Positions 1 to 8,642 of a stretch of DNA of 64,000 bases are shown piece by piece. The notes under the pieces are model-generated. The model saw only the letters and a program-made list of their open reading frames with translations, was not told where the DNA came from and did not search any database. The stretch comes from Methylobacterium oryzae. Its GTDB lineage: Bacteria > Pseudomonadota > Alphaproteobacteria > Rhizobiales > Beijerinckiaceae. Location of the stretch: NCBI RefSeq assembly GCF_021398735.1, contig NZ_CP090350.1:248001-312000 (forward strand), written 5' to 3'. A program made the translations under genes and the position numbers. Position 1 is the first letter of the stretch. Each line of letters starts with the position of its first letter.

Positions 1-434
1 ACATCCAGTTGCCGGGCATCGGCGGGCTCGAGGGGATGGGCCTGCTCCAGCAACGCTGGCCGGCCGCCCGGATCGTCGTCGTGTCCGGCCTGGATCTGCC
101 CGATACCGTCAGCACGGCTCTGGCGCAGGGCGCCTGCGCGTTCCTGTCCAAGACCGACCGCCCCGAGCGGATGATGACGGTCCTGCGCGAGATGCTCGCC
201 CGGTCGTCCGCGGTCCCGCAGGTCGGGGGCGCCCTCTGCCCGACGCTCACGCCGCGGCAGGCCGAGGTGCTGACCCTCGTCGGGCGCGGATTGTCCAACA
301 AGATGATCGGACGCAATCTCGGTCTGTCGGAACACACGGTCCGCGGCCACGTGCAGGGTCTGCTGTCGGTCCTGGGGGTGACCCGGCGCGCCGAGGCGGT
401 GTTCAAGGCGCAGCAGTTCGGCCTGATCCGATGA
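1..434 (+). CDS. LuxR-family response regulator, 5' end cut off
   Basis: The frame is already open at base 3, so the gene begins before the window. What remains is the second half of a receiver domain (LPGIGGLEGM lies just after where the phospho-accepting Asp should be, and FLSKTD carries the conserved Lys) followed by a complete LuxR/GerE helix-turn-helix near the C-terminus (LTPRQAEVLTLVGRGLSNK, then LSEHTVRGHVQ). It should bind DNA when phosphorylated. Its stop overlaps the start of the next gene by four bases (ATGA), so the two are translationally coupled and the hybrid kinase downstream is the natural partner. The target genes cannot be inferred. Confidence 0.9.
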   Translation, partial: IQLPGIGGLEGMGLLQQRWPAARIVVVSGLDLPDTVSTALAQGACAFLSKTDRPERMMTVLREMLARSSAVPQVGGALCPTLTPRQAEVLTLVGRGLSNKMIGRNLGLSEHTVRGHVQGLLSVLGVTRRAEAVFKAQQFGLIR

Positions 435-2272
435 GCCCGTCGCAGGAGGAGCGGATCGCGGCCGAGCAGTTGCGCCTCGTCCTGGACGGCGTCACGCAGT
501 CGGTCGCCGTCGGTTTCCTCGTCTCGACGCTCATGCTGGCCGTGCTGTGGACGCTGGTGCCCCACGCCGTCCTGCTGAGCTGGTACGGCGCGTTCCTCGT
601 CGAGCGGTTCGGGGCGGCCGCCTACGCGCGTCGGGTCCGCGCCGCGATCGGCGAGCCCGACCGCGCCCGCCGGGTCGAGCGGGTCATCTTCCTGAGCAAG
701 ATCGTCGAGGGCGCGATCCTGGGATCGCTGATCTGGATCGCGCTGCCGCTCCAGGTCCCGGCGGTGAGCATCCTGACCATGTCGCTGCTGGGCGCGACCT
801 GCAGCAACGGCGTCTCGCTCCTGGCGCCGCGGCGGCACCTCTACCTCGCCCTCGTCGTGCCCGTCGCCGTCCTGGCCGCGGGAACCCTCTGGTCGCTCGG
901 CGGCGCGCCCTACCGGGCCCTGGCAATCTGCTCGATCCTGTTCGTGGTCGGGCAGTACGGTCAGGTCGTGCTCGCCAGCCGCCGCGTGCGGGAATCGATC
1001 GAGCTCCGCTTCGAGAACGCGGCCCTCGTGGAGCAGCTGCGCGCGGAGACCGCCGCGGCGCACCGGGCCCGCCGCGACGCCGAGCACGCCAACACCGCGA
1101 AGTCGCAGTTCCTCGCGGCGGCCAGCCACGACCTGCGCCAGCCGGTCCACGCCCAGGGCCTCTTCCTCCAGGCGCTGAGCCAGACGGATCTCGCCGCGCC
1201 GCAGCGGCGGATCCTGCAGAACGCCCAGACCGCGAACGTCGCGTCGACCGACATGCTCAACACGCTTCTGGACTTCTCGCGCCTGGAGGCCGGAGTCATC
1301 ACGCCGCGGCCCCGCGCCTTCGAGCTCCAGCCGCTCCTCGACAAGATCGAGAACGAGCTGGCGCCGCTGGCCGACGCCAAGCGCCTGATCTATCGGACGC
1401 CCCAGACGGACCTGGCGATCGTCTCGGACCCGGCCCTGCTGGAGCTGGTCCTGCGCAATCTCGTCCTCAACGCCATCCGGTACACCGAGCGCGGCGGCGT
1501 CCTCATCGGCTGCCGGCGCCGGCGCGCGGGCGTGTCGATCGAAGTCTACGACACCGGGATCGGCATCCCGGTCGACAAGCGCGAGGACATCTTCCGGGAG
1601 TTCTACCAGCTCGGGAATCCGGAGCGCGATCGTCACAAGGGTCTGGGGCTGGGACTCGCGATCGCGCGCGGGATCGCCGCCTCGCTCGATCACCCGCTCT
1701 CCCTCTCGTCGAAGGTGGGGAGCGGCAGCGTCTTCCGCATCCTCGTCCCCCGGACGCTCGATGCTGGGCGGGACGCCAGGCTCGACGACGCGCCCGCGGC
1801 CGCCATCGCGGAGAGCGGTGGCCTGGTCGGCGCCCGCATCCTGATCGTCGACGACGATGCCATCGTCCGCGACGCGATGGTGGCGCTCCTCTCCGGCTGG
1901 GGTTGCCTGTGCTGGGCCTTCGAGGATCCGACCGACGTCACCGAACGGCCGCCGCAGGGGCCGCCGCCGGACGCACTGATCTGCGACTACCGACTGCGCA
2001 GGGGCCAGACCGGCGCCGAAGCCATCGCGACGCTGCGGCAGCATTGGGGACGGCCGATCCCGGCGATCCTCATCACCGGCGACACCGCGCCCGTCCGCAT
2101 GCGGGAGGCCTTGGACAGCGGGGTCCCTCTGATTCACAAGCCGGTCCGGCCCGACCTTCTCCAGAAGGCGCTCGCCGCGCTGATCCCGCCGGGCCGGCCA
2201 CCCGTCGGTCCCTTGGGCGCGGAGGTTCGGCGCGGACCGGAGACGACGGATCTCGTCCGCGCGGAGGGATAG
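431..2272 (+). CDS. Membrane hybrid sensor histidine kinase / response regulator
   Basis: 613 residues. About six hydrophobic segments fill residues 20-185 and have no recognisable ligand-binding domain, so the sensor is probably the membrane part itself. The HisKA domain has the phospho-accepting His at about residue 233 (AASHDLRQPVHAQ), followed by an ATPase domain with N box (LRNLVLNAIRYT), G1 (DTGIGIP) and G2 (GLGLGLAIARG). A C-terminal receiver starts near residue 468 (ILIVDDDAIVRDAM) with its acceptor Asp at about 519 (LICDYRLRRG). It overlaps the upstream response regulator by four bases, so this is one RR-kinase operon. The signal is unknown. Confidence 0.93.
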   Translation: MSPSQEERIAAEQLRLVLDGVTQSVAVGFLVSTLMLAVLWTLVPHAVLLSWYGAFLVERFGAAAYARRVRAAIGEPDRARRVERVIFLSKIVEGAILGSLIWIALPLQVPAVSILTMSLLGATCSNGVSLLAPRRHLYLALVVPVAVLAAGTLWSLGGAPYRALAICSILFVVGQYGQVVLASRRVRESIELRFENAALVEQLRAETAAAHRARRDAEHANTAKSQFLAAASHDLRQPVHAQGLFLQALSQTDLAAPQRRILQNAQTANVASTDMLNTLLDFSRLEAGVITPRPRAFELQPLLDKIENELAPLADAKRLIYRTPQTDLAIVSDPALLELVLRNLVLNAIRYTERGGVLIGCRRRRAGVSIEVYDTGIGIPVDKREDIFREFYQLGNPERDRHKGLGLGLAIARGIAASLDHPLSLSSKVGSGSVFRILVPRTLDAGRDARLDDAPAAAIAESGGLVGARILIVDDDAIVRDAMVALLSGWGCLCWAFEDPTDVTERPPQGPPPDALICDYRLRRGQTGAEAIATLRQHWGRPIPAILITGDTAPVRMREALDSGVPLIHKPVRPDLLQKALAALIPPGRPPVGPLGAEVRRGPETTDLVRAEG

Positions 2273-2353
2273 CCGGCGCCTCACGCGGCGCCGCGGACCC
2301 TCGAACGCCCGCCGCGCCGCCGTCGCGGTCTCGCCGCGCGGCTGGCGCGAGCG

Positions 2354-2797
2354 TCAGCGGGACGGCTCGGCGGCAGCCTCGGTCCAGCTCGGGAGCGGGA
2401 AGGTTCGATCGTAGGCGAGATTGAACACGAAGGCGTAGGCCACGTAGAAGGCCGCGATCGCCAGATCCATGAAGAAGGCCTCCACGAGGCCGATGCCGAG
2501 ATACCACGCGATCGGCGGCAGCAGGATCAGGAGCAGCCCCGCCTCGAACAGCACCGCGTGGGCGACCCGCAGGACGAGGCTCTTGCGCGTGTGCCCGGCG
2601 AGCCGCTGCATCGTCCGGTCGAAGCCGAGATTGTAGACGTAGTTCCAGCTCGTCGCGACGAGGGCGCTGCCGATTCCGATCACGCCCATGTCGGCGGCGT
2701 GCAGGCCGAAGGCCGCGGTCCCGAGCGGGACGATGAGGAGCAGCCCGATCACCTCGAACAGGATGGCGTGGCGAATGCGGTCGCGGGTGGTGCGCAT
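2354..2797 (-). CDS. PACE-family (bacterial transmembrane pair) efflux protein
   Basis: 147 residues with four membrane helices arranged as two repeats of the bacterial transmembrane pair domain. Each repeat starts with an amphipathic RxRHAxLFE-type helix (RIRHAILFEVIGLL and LRVAHAVLFEAGLLL) and ends with an NxxYDR/NLGFDR motif. Proteins of this family (AceI of Acinetobacter) export chlorhexidine and related cationic biocides with protons. I start at the ATG whose protein begins MRTTRDRIRHA; the ATG 60 bases upstream would run into the divergent promoter. The gene diverges from a LysR regulator, which is the usual arrangement for PACE genes and suggests the regulator controls it. Confidence 0.9.
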   Translation of the reverse strand: MRTTRDRIRHAILFEVIGLLLIVPLGTAAFGLHAADMGVIGIGSALVATSWNYVYNLGFDRTMQRLAGHTRKSLVLRVAHAVLFEAGLLLILLPPIAWYLGIGLVEAFFMDLAIAAFYVAYAFVFNLAYDRTFPLPSWTEAAAEPSR

Positions 2798-2834
2798 GGT
2801 CTCGCTCTCGAGAGGCGGATTGGTCGGCCGCTCT

Positions 2835-2886
2835 CTATCTGCGATAAGGCGATCCACAAGTTAGGAAGTATCGGGTAATCAGATAG
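2835..2886. promoter_or_regulatory. Divergent promoter with nested inverted repeats (LysR site)
   Basis: The 89-base gap between the PACE gene and the LysR gene holds CTATCTG at 2835-2841 and its exact complement CAGATAG at 2880-2886, directly before the LysR start codon. TATC-TGC-GATA lies at 2836-2846 and TATC/GATA recur at 2869-2872 and 2882-2885. Repeated short inverted repeats in a divergent gap are typical LysR operators. The assignment is by pattern only. Confidence 0.5.
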
Positions 2887-3786
2887 ATGGCGGTCTCGCT
2901 CGACCAGCTCCAGGCTTTCGTGGCGGCGGCCGAGGCCGGGTCGTTCTCGGGCGCGGCGCGGGTGCTGCGGAAGGCGCAGTCGGCCGTCAGCACGCAGGTG
3001 GCTAACCTCGAGACGGATCTGGGGCTGGCGCTGTTCAGCCGCGCGGGCCGGAACCCGGTGCTGACCCCGGCGGGCGAGCGGCTGCTGCTGGAGGCGCGCG
3101 TGGTGCTCGACCGGCGGGAGCACCTGATCGGTGTGGCGAGCAGCCTGGAGCAGGGCGTCGAGAACCGGCTGGTGGTCGCCATCGACGAGCTCTACCCCGA
3201 GCACGCCCTCGGCGCCCTCTTCGCCAGCTTCGCCCAGCGCTTCCCCTTCGTGGAGCTCGAGCTGCTCTTCCCGCTGATGGAGGATGTCAGCCGCATGGTC
3301 CGGTCGGGCGCCGCCGACCTGGGCGTGATGTGGCGCCAGGAGGAGCTCCCGACGGAGCTCGGGTTCCGGACCATCGGCTGGGTGCCGCTCAAGCTGGTCT
3401 GCGGCCGCGATCACCCGCTCGCGAAGGAGCGGGTGGCGTGGGAGGAGCTGAAGCGCCACCGCCAAATCCTCGTGGCCGCCCGCGGCGACGGGGCGGAGAA
3501 GCGCCGTCTGCGGGTCGCCGCCGAGGTCTGGTGGGTGGAGAGCCACTGGGTCATCCTGGAGATGGTGAAGCACGGGATCGGCTGGGCCTTCGTCACCGAC
3601 CACGTCATCGCCGCGTCCCTCACGGCGCCGTACCTCGTGACGCCCGACCTCCAGTTCGATGAGGGCGACTGGCCGATCGCCCTGGAACTGGTCTGGCACA
3701 AGCAGCGGCCCTGCGGCCCCGCCGCGGCCTGGCTCCGCGAGCGTTTCGCCGCGGAGCGCGTCGGGATCCACCCGGGCGGGACCTGA
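2887..3786 (+). CDS. LysR-family transcriptional regulator (next to PACE efflux gene)
   Basis: 299 residues, the usual LysR length. The N-terminal winged helix-turn-helix covers residues 1-60 (LDQLQAFVAAAEAGSFSGAA, then SAVSTQVANLETDLG), followed by a substrate-binding-like effector domain from about residue 90. The ATG follows the inverted repeat at 2880-2886 immediately, so the protein probably represses or tunes its own gene as well as the divergent PACE-type exporter. In the best-studied case, AceR activates aceI in response to chlorhexidine; this gene pair has the same geometry. The effector is not deducible from the sequence. Confidence 0.92.
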   Translation: MAVSLDQLQAFVAAAEAGSFSGAARVLRKAQSAVSTQVANLETDLGLALFSRAGRNPVLTPAGERLLLEARVVLDRREHLIGVASSLEQGVENRLVVAIDELYPEHALGALFASFAQRFPFVELELLFPLMEDVSRMVRSGAADLGVMWRQEELPTELGFRTIGWVPLKLVCGRDHPLAKERVAWEELKRHRQILVAARGDGAEKRRLRVAAEVWWVESHWVILEMVKHGIGWAFVTDHVIAASLTAPYLVTPDLQFDEGDWPIALELVWHKQRPCGPAAAWLRERFAAERVGIHPGGT

Positions 3787-3953
3787 GCGCGGTGCGGGAC
3801 GGACGCCCGCCGGGCCCCGCCTCGGCGACACGCCGCTGTCGACGGTCCTGACGGGCCGGCGAGATCCCCGCCGTCGAGGACGTCCACCCCGCGGGTCTAG
3901 ACGCAAAAGACCTTCCGTGCTTCTATCCATTCGAAATTCCTATGGGTCGGCCC

Positions 3954-4856
3954 ATGGAACTCCGGCATCTTCGCTACTTCGCCGCGGTGGCGGAGCATCT
4001 CAGCTTCACCGCCGCCGCCCAGAGCCTGGGCGTGTCGCAGCCGCCGCTGAGCCAGCAGATCCGCGATCTCGAGGTGGAGATCGGCGTCAACCTGTTCGAG
4101 CGCTCGAGCCGGCGCGTCGTCCTGACCGCGGCGGGCGAGGATTTCCTCGGGAACGCGCGGGCGGTCCTCGCGCAGGTCGCCGATGCCGTCGACCGGGCGC
4201 GGACGATCGGCACCGGAACGGCCGGCATCCTCAACATCGGCATGACGAGTTCCGTCCTCGCGGGGCCGGCCGGTTGCCTGATCCGGGCCTTCGAGCAGCG
4301 CTTCCGGGCGGTGGACGTGCGCATCCACGAGATGGCGCCGGCCGACCAGATCGCGGCCCTCAAGGCGAACCGGACGGATCTCAGCTTCCTCCGCAGCCCC
4401 CCCGAGGATCCGGATCTCGTCGCCCACCTGGCGTGGCCGGAGCGGCTCTGCGTGGCCGTGCCGCGCGAGCACACCCTCGCCGCCGGTCGCAGTGTCGCGA
4501 TCGACGTCTTCCGCAGCGAGCCGCTGATCTCGCTCGGCCTCGAGAGCTCGCGCTTCGCAGCGGATATCTACCAAGCCTGCATCGCGCGCGGGTTCACGCC
4601 GAGCATCTCGCAGCAGGTCCGCGAGGCCTCGTCGCTGATCAACCTGGTCGCGGCGGGCTTCGGTCTCGCCATCATCCCGGAATTCGTCGGCCGACCGAGG
4701 CATCCGGACGTCGTCGTCCTGCCGATCAAGCCGCCGTTCCTGTCGGCGGACGTCTACGCGCTGCATCATCAGCGCCGGAACCCGGTGATCGACAATTTTC
4801 TCGGGCTGATCCGCGAGGAGGCCCCGGGCTTGATCGCGCGCTTCCAGAGGCGGTGA
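3954..4856 (+). CDS. LysR-family transcriptional regulator, orphan
   Basis: 300 residues from the ATG giving MELRHLRYFAAVAEHLSFTAAA, the classical LysR N-terminus; an ATG twelve bases upstream (MGRP) is also in frame. The HTH covers residues 1-60 (VSQPPLSQQIRDLEVEIGVNLFER) and the effector domain follows from about 90. The sequence resembles the BenM/CatM type, with the HTH followed by a long linker helix. No divergent gene lies beside it: the upstream 155 bases lead back to the end of another LysR gene, so its target must be itself or a distant gene. ATGGG-TCGG-CCCAT at 3942-3955 is a small palindrome over the start. Confidence 0.9.
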   Translation: MELRHLRYFAAVAEHLSFTAAAQSLGVSQPPLSQQIRDLEVEIGVNLFERSSRRVVLTAAGEDFLGNARAVLAQVADAVDRARTIGTGTAGILNIGMTSSVLAGPAGCLIRAFEQRFRAVDVRIHEMAPADQIAALKANRTDLSFLRSPPEDPDLVAHLAWPERLCVAVPREHTLAAGRSVAIDVFRSEPLISLGLESSRFAADIYQACIARGFTPSISQQVREASSLINLVAAGFGLAIIPEFVGRPRHPDVVVLPIKPPFLSADVYALHHQRRNPVIDNFLGLIREEAPGLIARFQRR

Positions 4857-4928
4857 CGCCCTTCGTCTCCGCACCCGCTCGCCGGCGCCGTCCGCGACCG
4901 TCTCCGAGGCAGCGTCCTGCGCGCAGGC

Positions 4929-4961
4929 GCCACCCCGAAGCCACCCCGAAGCCACCCCGAA
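4929..4961. repeat. Three tandem copies of an 11-bp unit
   Basis: GCCACCCCGAA occurs three times without a break (4929-4939, 4940-4950, 4951-4961) and a degenerate fourth copy follows. It lies between the stop of the orphan LysR gene and the end of the Crp/Fnr gene, in DNA that I do not think is translated. It may be a slippage-prone repeat; no function is visible. Confidence 0.8.
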
Positions 4962-5027
4962 AGCCAACGCGAAACCACGCGACAGCCCGCAGCGGCGTTC
5001 CCGGTGGCGTCCCCGGCGGCGCCTGTC

Positions 5028-5720
5028 TCAATCCTCGACGAGCCGGCGCAGCCGGGTCCGATGCAGGCACACCTGTCGGCCGCCGTCGCGTCGCAACACC
5101 CCGTCCTCCTCCAGCTGCGAGAGGGTGCGCGATACGGTCTCGATGGTCAGGCCGAGGTAGTCGGCGATGTCGCGGCGGGTCATCGGCAGCGCGAAGGTGC
5201 CGGCGGCGCCGAGGCGGTCATCGACCTCCAGCAGGAAGGCGGCGACCCGCTCCTGGGCCGAGCGCCGTCCGAGCAGGAGCGCCAGGTCCTGGGCGTGTCG
5301 CAGGTCGCTCGTGGCCATGCTCCAGAGTCGGCAGGCGACCTCGGCCCGCCCGGTCGCGGCGCGCTCGACCTGTCGTCGCTTGAAGATCAGCACCTTGGTG
5401 CTGGTGAGGGCCTCGGCGGTCTGGCGATTGATCTCGCCCTGCCCGAGCCCGAACAGGTCGCCGGGCAGGTGGAAGCCCGTGATCTGGCGGCGCCCGTCGC
5501 TCAGGACCCGGTGGGTGCGCACCGCGCCGCTGAGGACCTTGTAGACGAACTCGGCCTCCTCGCCCTCTCCGTAGATCTCCTCCTCGCGGGCGTAGGAGAA
5601 CGGTGTCCCGACGACGTCGGGGCATCCCGCGAACAGGGTGCTCCCCTCGATCTCCGGGACGGGAGCGGGACGGGCTGCGGGCCCCTCCGGTGCTGTCCGT
5701 GCCGTGAACTCGGTGCTCAT
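5028..5720 (-). CDS. Crp/Fnr-family regulator, FixK-like (no Fe-S cysteines)
   Basis: 230 residues: a cyclic-nucleotide-binding-type beta barrel (about 25-145) followed by a dimerisation helix and a Crp-type HTH near residues 175-215 (MTRRDIADYLGLTIETVSRT). The recognition helix has the E-x-x-S-R pattern that reads TTGA...TCAA half-sites in Fnr and FixK proteins. True Fnr needs a cluster of N-terminal cysteines; here only one Cys is present before residue 60, so an oxygen-labile 4Fe-4S cluster is unlikely and FixK- or DNR-like behaviour is the better guess. Its own promoter region carries twin CCTTAAGG palindromes, and two candidate target sites are at 6365 and 47594. Confidence 0.88.
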   Translation of the reverse strand: MSTEFTARTAPEGPAARPAPVPEIEGSTLFAGCPDVVGTPFSYAREEEIYGEGEEAEFVYKVLSGAVRTHRVLSDGRRQITGFHLPGDLFGLGQGEINRQTAEALTSTKVLIFKRRQVERAATGRAEVACRLWSMATSDLRHAQDLALLLGRRSAQERVAAFLLEVDDRLGAAGTFALPMTRRDIADYLGLTIETVSRTLSQLEEDGVLRRDGGRQVCLHRTRLRRLVED

Positions 5721-5793
5721 CGCTGCGCTCCTCGCCTGCGTCGGTCGGGACGAGATTGGCAGCGGGCGGGAGGCGGAGAAATTCCGGTCGGAG

Positions 5794-5815
5794 CCTTAAG
5801 GCGCGCCCCTTAAGG
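5794..5815. promoter_or_regulatory. Twin CCTTAAGG palindromes upstream of the Crp/Fnr gene
   Basis: Two copies of the self-complementary octamer CCTTAAGG lie at 5794-5801 and 5808-5815, separated by six GC-only bases, 74-95 bases upstream of the Crp/Fnr start codon. The 14-base phasing and the rarity of TTAA in such GC-rich DNA suggest a protein-binding or promoter element. The Fnr-type consensus is different, so another factor would bind it. Confidence 0.4.
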
Positions 5816-5876
5816 GCAATCCCGTAGTTGCGTGTGCCGGCCGGATGCCCGCGGCCGCGGCGGCGACGGGCGCGCC

Positions 5877-6245
5877 TCAGACGGAGCGCGCCTGGGGCGA
5901 CACGAAGAGCCGCCACAGCGCGTACGCGGCCAGCGCGGCCACGGCGAGCCCGGTCAGGCCGTGCACCCACACGGGTGCCGTCGCGTCGGCGAAGCCGAGA
6001 AGCCAGGGCGCCATGGCTGCCCAGAACCCGAGGGCGACGTTGAGGTATTCCTCCCAGGCGCAGGTCACGCCGAGGGCCAGAAGTGCGACCACGGTGATGG
6101 CGCCCCCGGTCACGAAGGCGTTGCGCGCGGCGGCCGTCTCGTAGCCCAGATTCAAGTACCACGGTGCGAGGAGGAGCGCGACGCCCAGGAGCATGTTGAG
6201 CGCGTTCGGGACCATATCCGCCGTTCGGTTCTCGATCGTTCTCAC
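5877..6245 (-). CDS. SPW-repeat integral membrane protein
   Basis: 122 residues with four hydrophobic helices. The motifs APWYL and APWLLGF end the first and third helices and match the SPW-repeat family (PF03779), small membrane proteins of unknown function. I prefer a GTG start at 6245 (protein VRTIENRTADMVPNALNMLLG) because GGGGAA stands just upstream; an ATG at 6215 would remove ten residues and leave all four helices intact. The frame stays open further upstream but that part looks untranslated. A Fnr/FixK-like site lies 120 bases upstream, and the neighbouring Crp/Fnr gene is the obvious candidate regulator. Confidence 0.78.
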   Translation of the reverse strand: MRTIENRTADMVPNALNMLLGVALLLAPWYLNLGYETAAARNAFVTGGAITVVALLALGVTCAWEEYLNVALGFWAAMAPWLLGFADATAPVWVHGLTGLAVAALAAYALWRLFVSPQARSV

Positions 6246-6559
6246 CGGATTCCCCGCGCGGGCTGACGGCATCGGCGGCCCGATGTCCGGGCGCCCGAGC
6301 CCTGAGCGACAGACGACCTGCCATCTTTCACGGGCCGAGCATCCGGTATCCGTGCGACCGGTCATTGATCTGGCTCAAGTCGATCGCGGCTTGCCCGCGT
6401 GTCGGGATCCGGCAAGCTTGGCGCGGCCGCGGATTTGCTGCGCGCTGTGGGTGGCAGACTCGATTGTCGAGATTGTCGTCGCCGATGGGACGCGCGCGTC
6501 GGCGAGATCCGCGTCCTCCCGTCGGACCGGGCGGACGCGGATCTCGGCCGTGGCCACCC
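6246..6559. other. Gap between SPW gene and chemotaxis receptor
   Basis: 314 bases without a convincing gene. The only signal I see is the Fnr/FixK-type site at 6365-6378; the rest is the upstream region of the SPW-repeat gene and the 3' flank of the chemotaxis receptor gene. Confidence 0.6.
6365..6378. promoter_or_regulatory. Candidate Fnr/FixK-type binding site
   Basis: TTGAT-CTGG-CTCAA matches the Fnr/FixK consensus TTGAT-N4-ATCAA at all but one position of the half-sites. It lies about 120 bases upstream of the SPW-repeat gene and close to a Crp/Fnr regulator gene. I see no well-placed -10 element, so activation from this site is not shown. Confidence 0.45.
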
Positions 6560-8233
6560 TCAGGCGGCGCGGACGGTTGCGAGGAAGCGGGCGACCTCGG
6601 CGCCGAGATGCTCGGATTGCCGCGACAGCTCCGAGGCCGCCGACAGGACCTGCGAGGCCGCCGCCCCCGTCTCCTCCGAGGCCTGCGCAACGCCGGCGAT
6701 GTTGCCCGTCACTTCGTTCGTCCCCGCCGAGGCCTGCGCCACGTTGCGCACGATCTCCTGGGTCGCTGCACCCTGCTCCTCGACGGCCGCCGCGATCGAA
6801 GTCGCCACGCTGTCGATCTCCCGGATCCGGCCGGTGATCCCGCCGATCGCCGTCACCGCCTGCGCGGTCACACCCTGGACCTCGCCGATCTGGCGCGCGA
6901 TCTCCTCGGTCGCCTTGGCGGTCTGCTCGGCCAGCGCCTTCACCTCGGAGGCCACCACCGCGAAGCCCCGCCCGGCCGCGCCGGCGCGGGCCGCCTCGAT
7001 CGTGGCGTTGAGCGCCAGCAGGTTGGTCTGGCCGGCGATGCCGGAGACCATCCCGACCATGTCGCCGATCCGCGCGGCGTTCTGGCTGAGCGCCTGGACG
7101 AGGTGGGCGGTCTGGTCGGCCTCGCCGACCGCGGCCTGGGCGAGGTGGGCCGAGCCGGTCACCTGCCGGCCGATCTCCTGCACGGAGGAGCCGAGCTCCT
7201 CGGCGGCGGCCGCGACCGTGTTGACGTTGGTCGACGCCTCCTCGGCGGCGGCGGCCACGGTGGTCGACTGGGATGCGGTCTCCTGGGCGGTGGCGGTCAT
7301 CTGCTGGGCGGTGGCCTGGAGTTCGGTGGCCGAGGACGAGACCAGGCCGACGATCCCGCCGACGGCGCGCTCGAAGCCGTCGGCGAGCTCGATCATGGTA
7401 CGCTTGCGCTCGGCAGCCGCGGCCTCATCGGCGCGGCGTTTCACCTCGGCCTCCTCGGCGGCCTTGCGGGCGACCATGGCCTTGATGCCCTCGACCGCCT
7501 GGCCGACGGCGCCGATCTCGTCGCCGCGGGCGGCCTCGCGGATCTCGGCATCGACCGCGCCGCGGGCCATCCGCTGCAGGACGCCCACGAGGCTGCCCAG
7601 CGGGCGCGTGATCTGTACGACGATCACGTACACGCCGTAGGCGATGCTGAGCGCGGCGAGCGCGAGCGCGGCCAGGAGCGCGAGGCGCGACCAGCCGGCA
7701 ATCGTCTCCGAGCGCCGGAACTCCGCCTCGGCTTCCCGGACCTGCAACGCGGTCAGCTTGCTCAGCGTGGCGTTGGTGGCCTGCATGCTCTTCAGCAGGT
7801 CCGTGTGGGTGGCCTCGAAATCCGAGGCCGCGCCGGCGGCGACGCGCTTGAGGATCTCGGCCGCGATCGAGTCGTTCCGATCGATGCCCAGCTGCAGGTC
7901 CTTGGCGAGGGCCTCCTCCTCCGGGGTCAGGTAGGTCGCCAGATAGGCCGACCACTCCTTGTGGAGCTTCGACAGATCGCGCTCGATCTTGTCCTTGGCC
8001 TCTGCCGGCTCGATCTGCTTGCCGCGCAGCTGGCGCGAGGCGTCGAGCAGGTCGTCATAGGCGTCGCGAATGATGCTGAACTGCCGGAGACAGACGACGC
8101 GATCATCGAAGACGGTCTTCAGGCTCTGATGGCTCCAGTGGAGCGAGAGATTTCCGAGCGCCGCCGTGGCGAGCAGCACCAAGCCGAGTCCGCCGAGCAG
8201 CGAGACGAGTCGCAGTTTGATGGTCATTTTCAT
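6560..8233 (-). CDS. Methyl-accepting chemotaxis protein with 4HB sensor
   Basis: 557 residues. TM1 is near residues 9-29 and TM2 near 183-208; the roughly 150-residue periplasmic segment between them is all-helical and fits the four-helix-bundle MCP sensor. A HAMP domain follows ([18 protein letters not shown]), then a long coiled-coil signalling domain whose hairpin tip is conserved ([21 protein letters not shown]). There is no C-terminal CheR-binding pentapeptide. It senses an unknown small molecule and controls a CheA complex encoded elsewhere. A second ATG two codons in (MTIKLRLV) is an alternative start. Confidence 0.95.
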   Translation of the reverse strand: MKMTIKLRLVSLLGGLGLVLLATAALGNLSLHWSHQSLKTVFDDRVVCLRQFSIIRDAYDDLLDASRQLRGKQIEPAEAKDKIERDLSKLHKEWSAYLATYLTPEEEALAKDLQLGIDRNDSIAAEILKRVAAGAASDFEATHTDLLKSMQATNATLSKLTALQVREAEAEFRRSETIAGWSRLALLAALALAALSIAYGVYVIVVQITRPLGSLVGVLQRMARGAVDAEIREAARGDEIGAVGQAVEGIKAMVARKAAEEAEVKRRADEAAAAERKRTMIELADGFERAVGGIVGLVSSSATELQATAQQMTATAQETASQSTTVAAAAEEASTNVNTVAAAAEELGSSVQEIGRQVTGSAHLAQAAVGEADQTAHLVQALSQNAARIGDMVGMVSGIAGQTNLLALNATIEAARAGAAGRGFAVVASEVKALAEQTAKATEEIARQIGEVQGVTAQAVTAIGGITGRIREIDSVATSIAAAVEEQGAATQEIVRNVAQASAGTNEVTGNIAGVAQASEETGAAASQVLSAASELSRQSEHLGAEVARFLATVRAA

Positions 8234-8642
8234 GAGGCGGATGTCCAGGCGACGGAACCCAGGGCTGCGAACGCGTCAGCCAGGCTGAGCAGTCATGATC
8301 GGGTTGCGTAAAATATACGCAAACTGATTAAGATTTATTCTGAAGAGTTTCCCGTTACGGGGTCTGACATTCGGTCTCCGGCTCGCGATATCGTACGTGC
8401 AAAGGCGGTTATTCAACTTCAAGATGAGGAATCGGAGCTGAATCAATCGGAAAGGGCCTCCGGGGCGGACAGGAGCGTCACCGCCCGACGTGTCGGATCG
8501 CCGCACAGCGGGCGGCGCGGGAGCCGGGATCGACCGAGGCAGGAACGTCGCCGGTCTCGGGATGGGGGGCCAGCACGGACGCGGTCCCGGTCTTGAGGCA
8601 GGTCAAGGTCGGCCGCCGCGGACCACCCCTAATCTCGGCACC
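8234..8642. other. AT-richer gap between divergent chemotaxis receptor and receiver genes
   Basis: About 409 bases. The part near 8295-8450 is much richer in A and T than its surroundings and holds the inverted repeat at 8304-8322; it is the likely promoter of the chemotaxis receptor. The part near 8460-8640 is GC-rich and gives only an unconvincing upstream extension of the receiver gene. Confidence 0.6.
8304..8322. promoter_or_regulatory. Perfect 7-bp inverted repeat upstream of the chemotaxis receptor
   Basis: TTGCGTA and TACGCAA flank AAATA. The element sits about 70 bases upstream of the receptor start codon within the AT-rich part of the gap, where a promoter is expected. It may be an operator; no cognate regulator is identifiable. 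Confidence 0.45.

Noticed and set aside
4929..4961. CRISPR-like repeats
   Set aside because: Units of 11 bases with no spacers; simple tandem repeat.
5028..5720. Oxygen-sensing Fnr with a 4Fe-4S cluster
   Set aside because: The N-terminal cysteine set is absent; only one Cys lies before residue 60.
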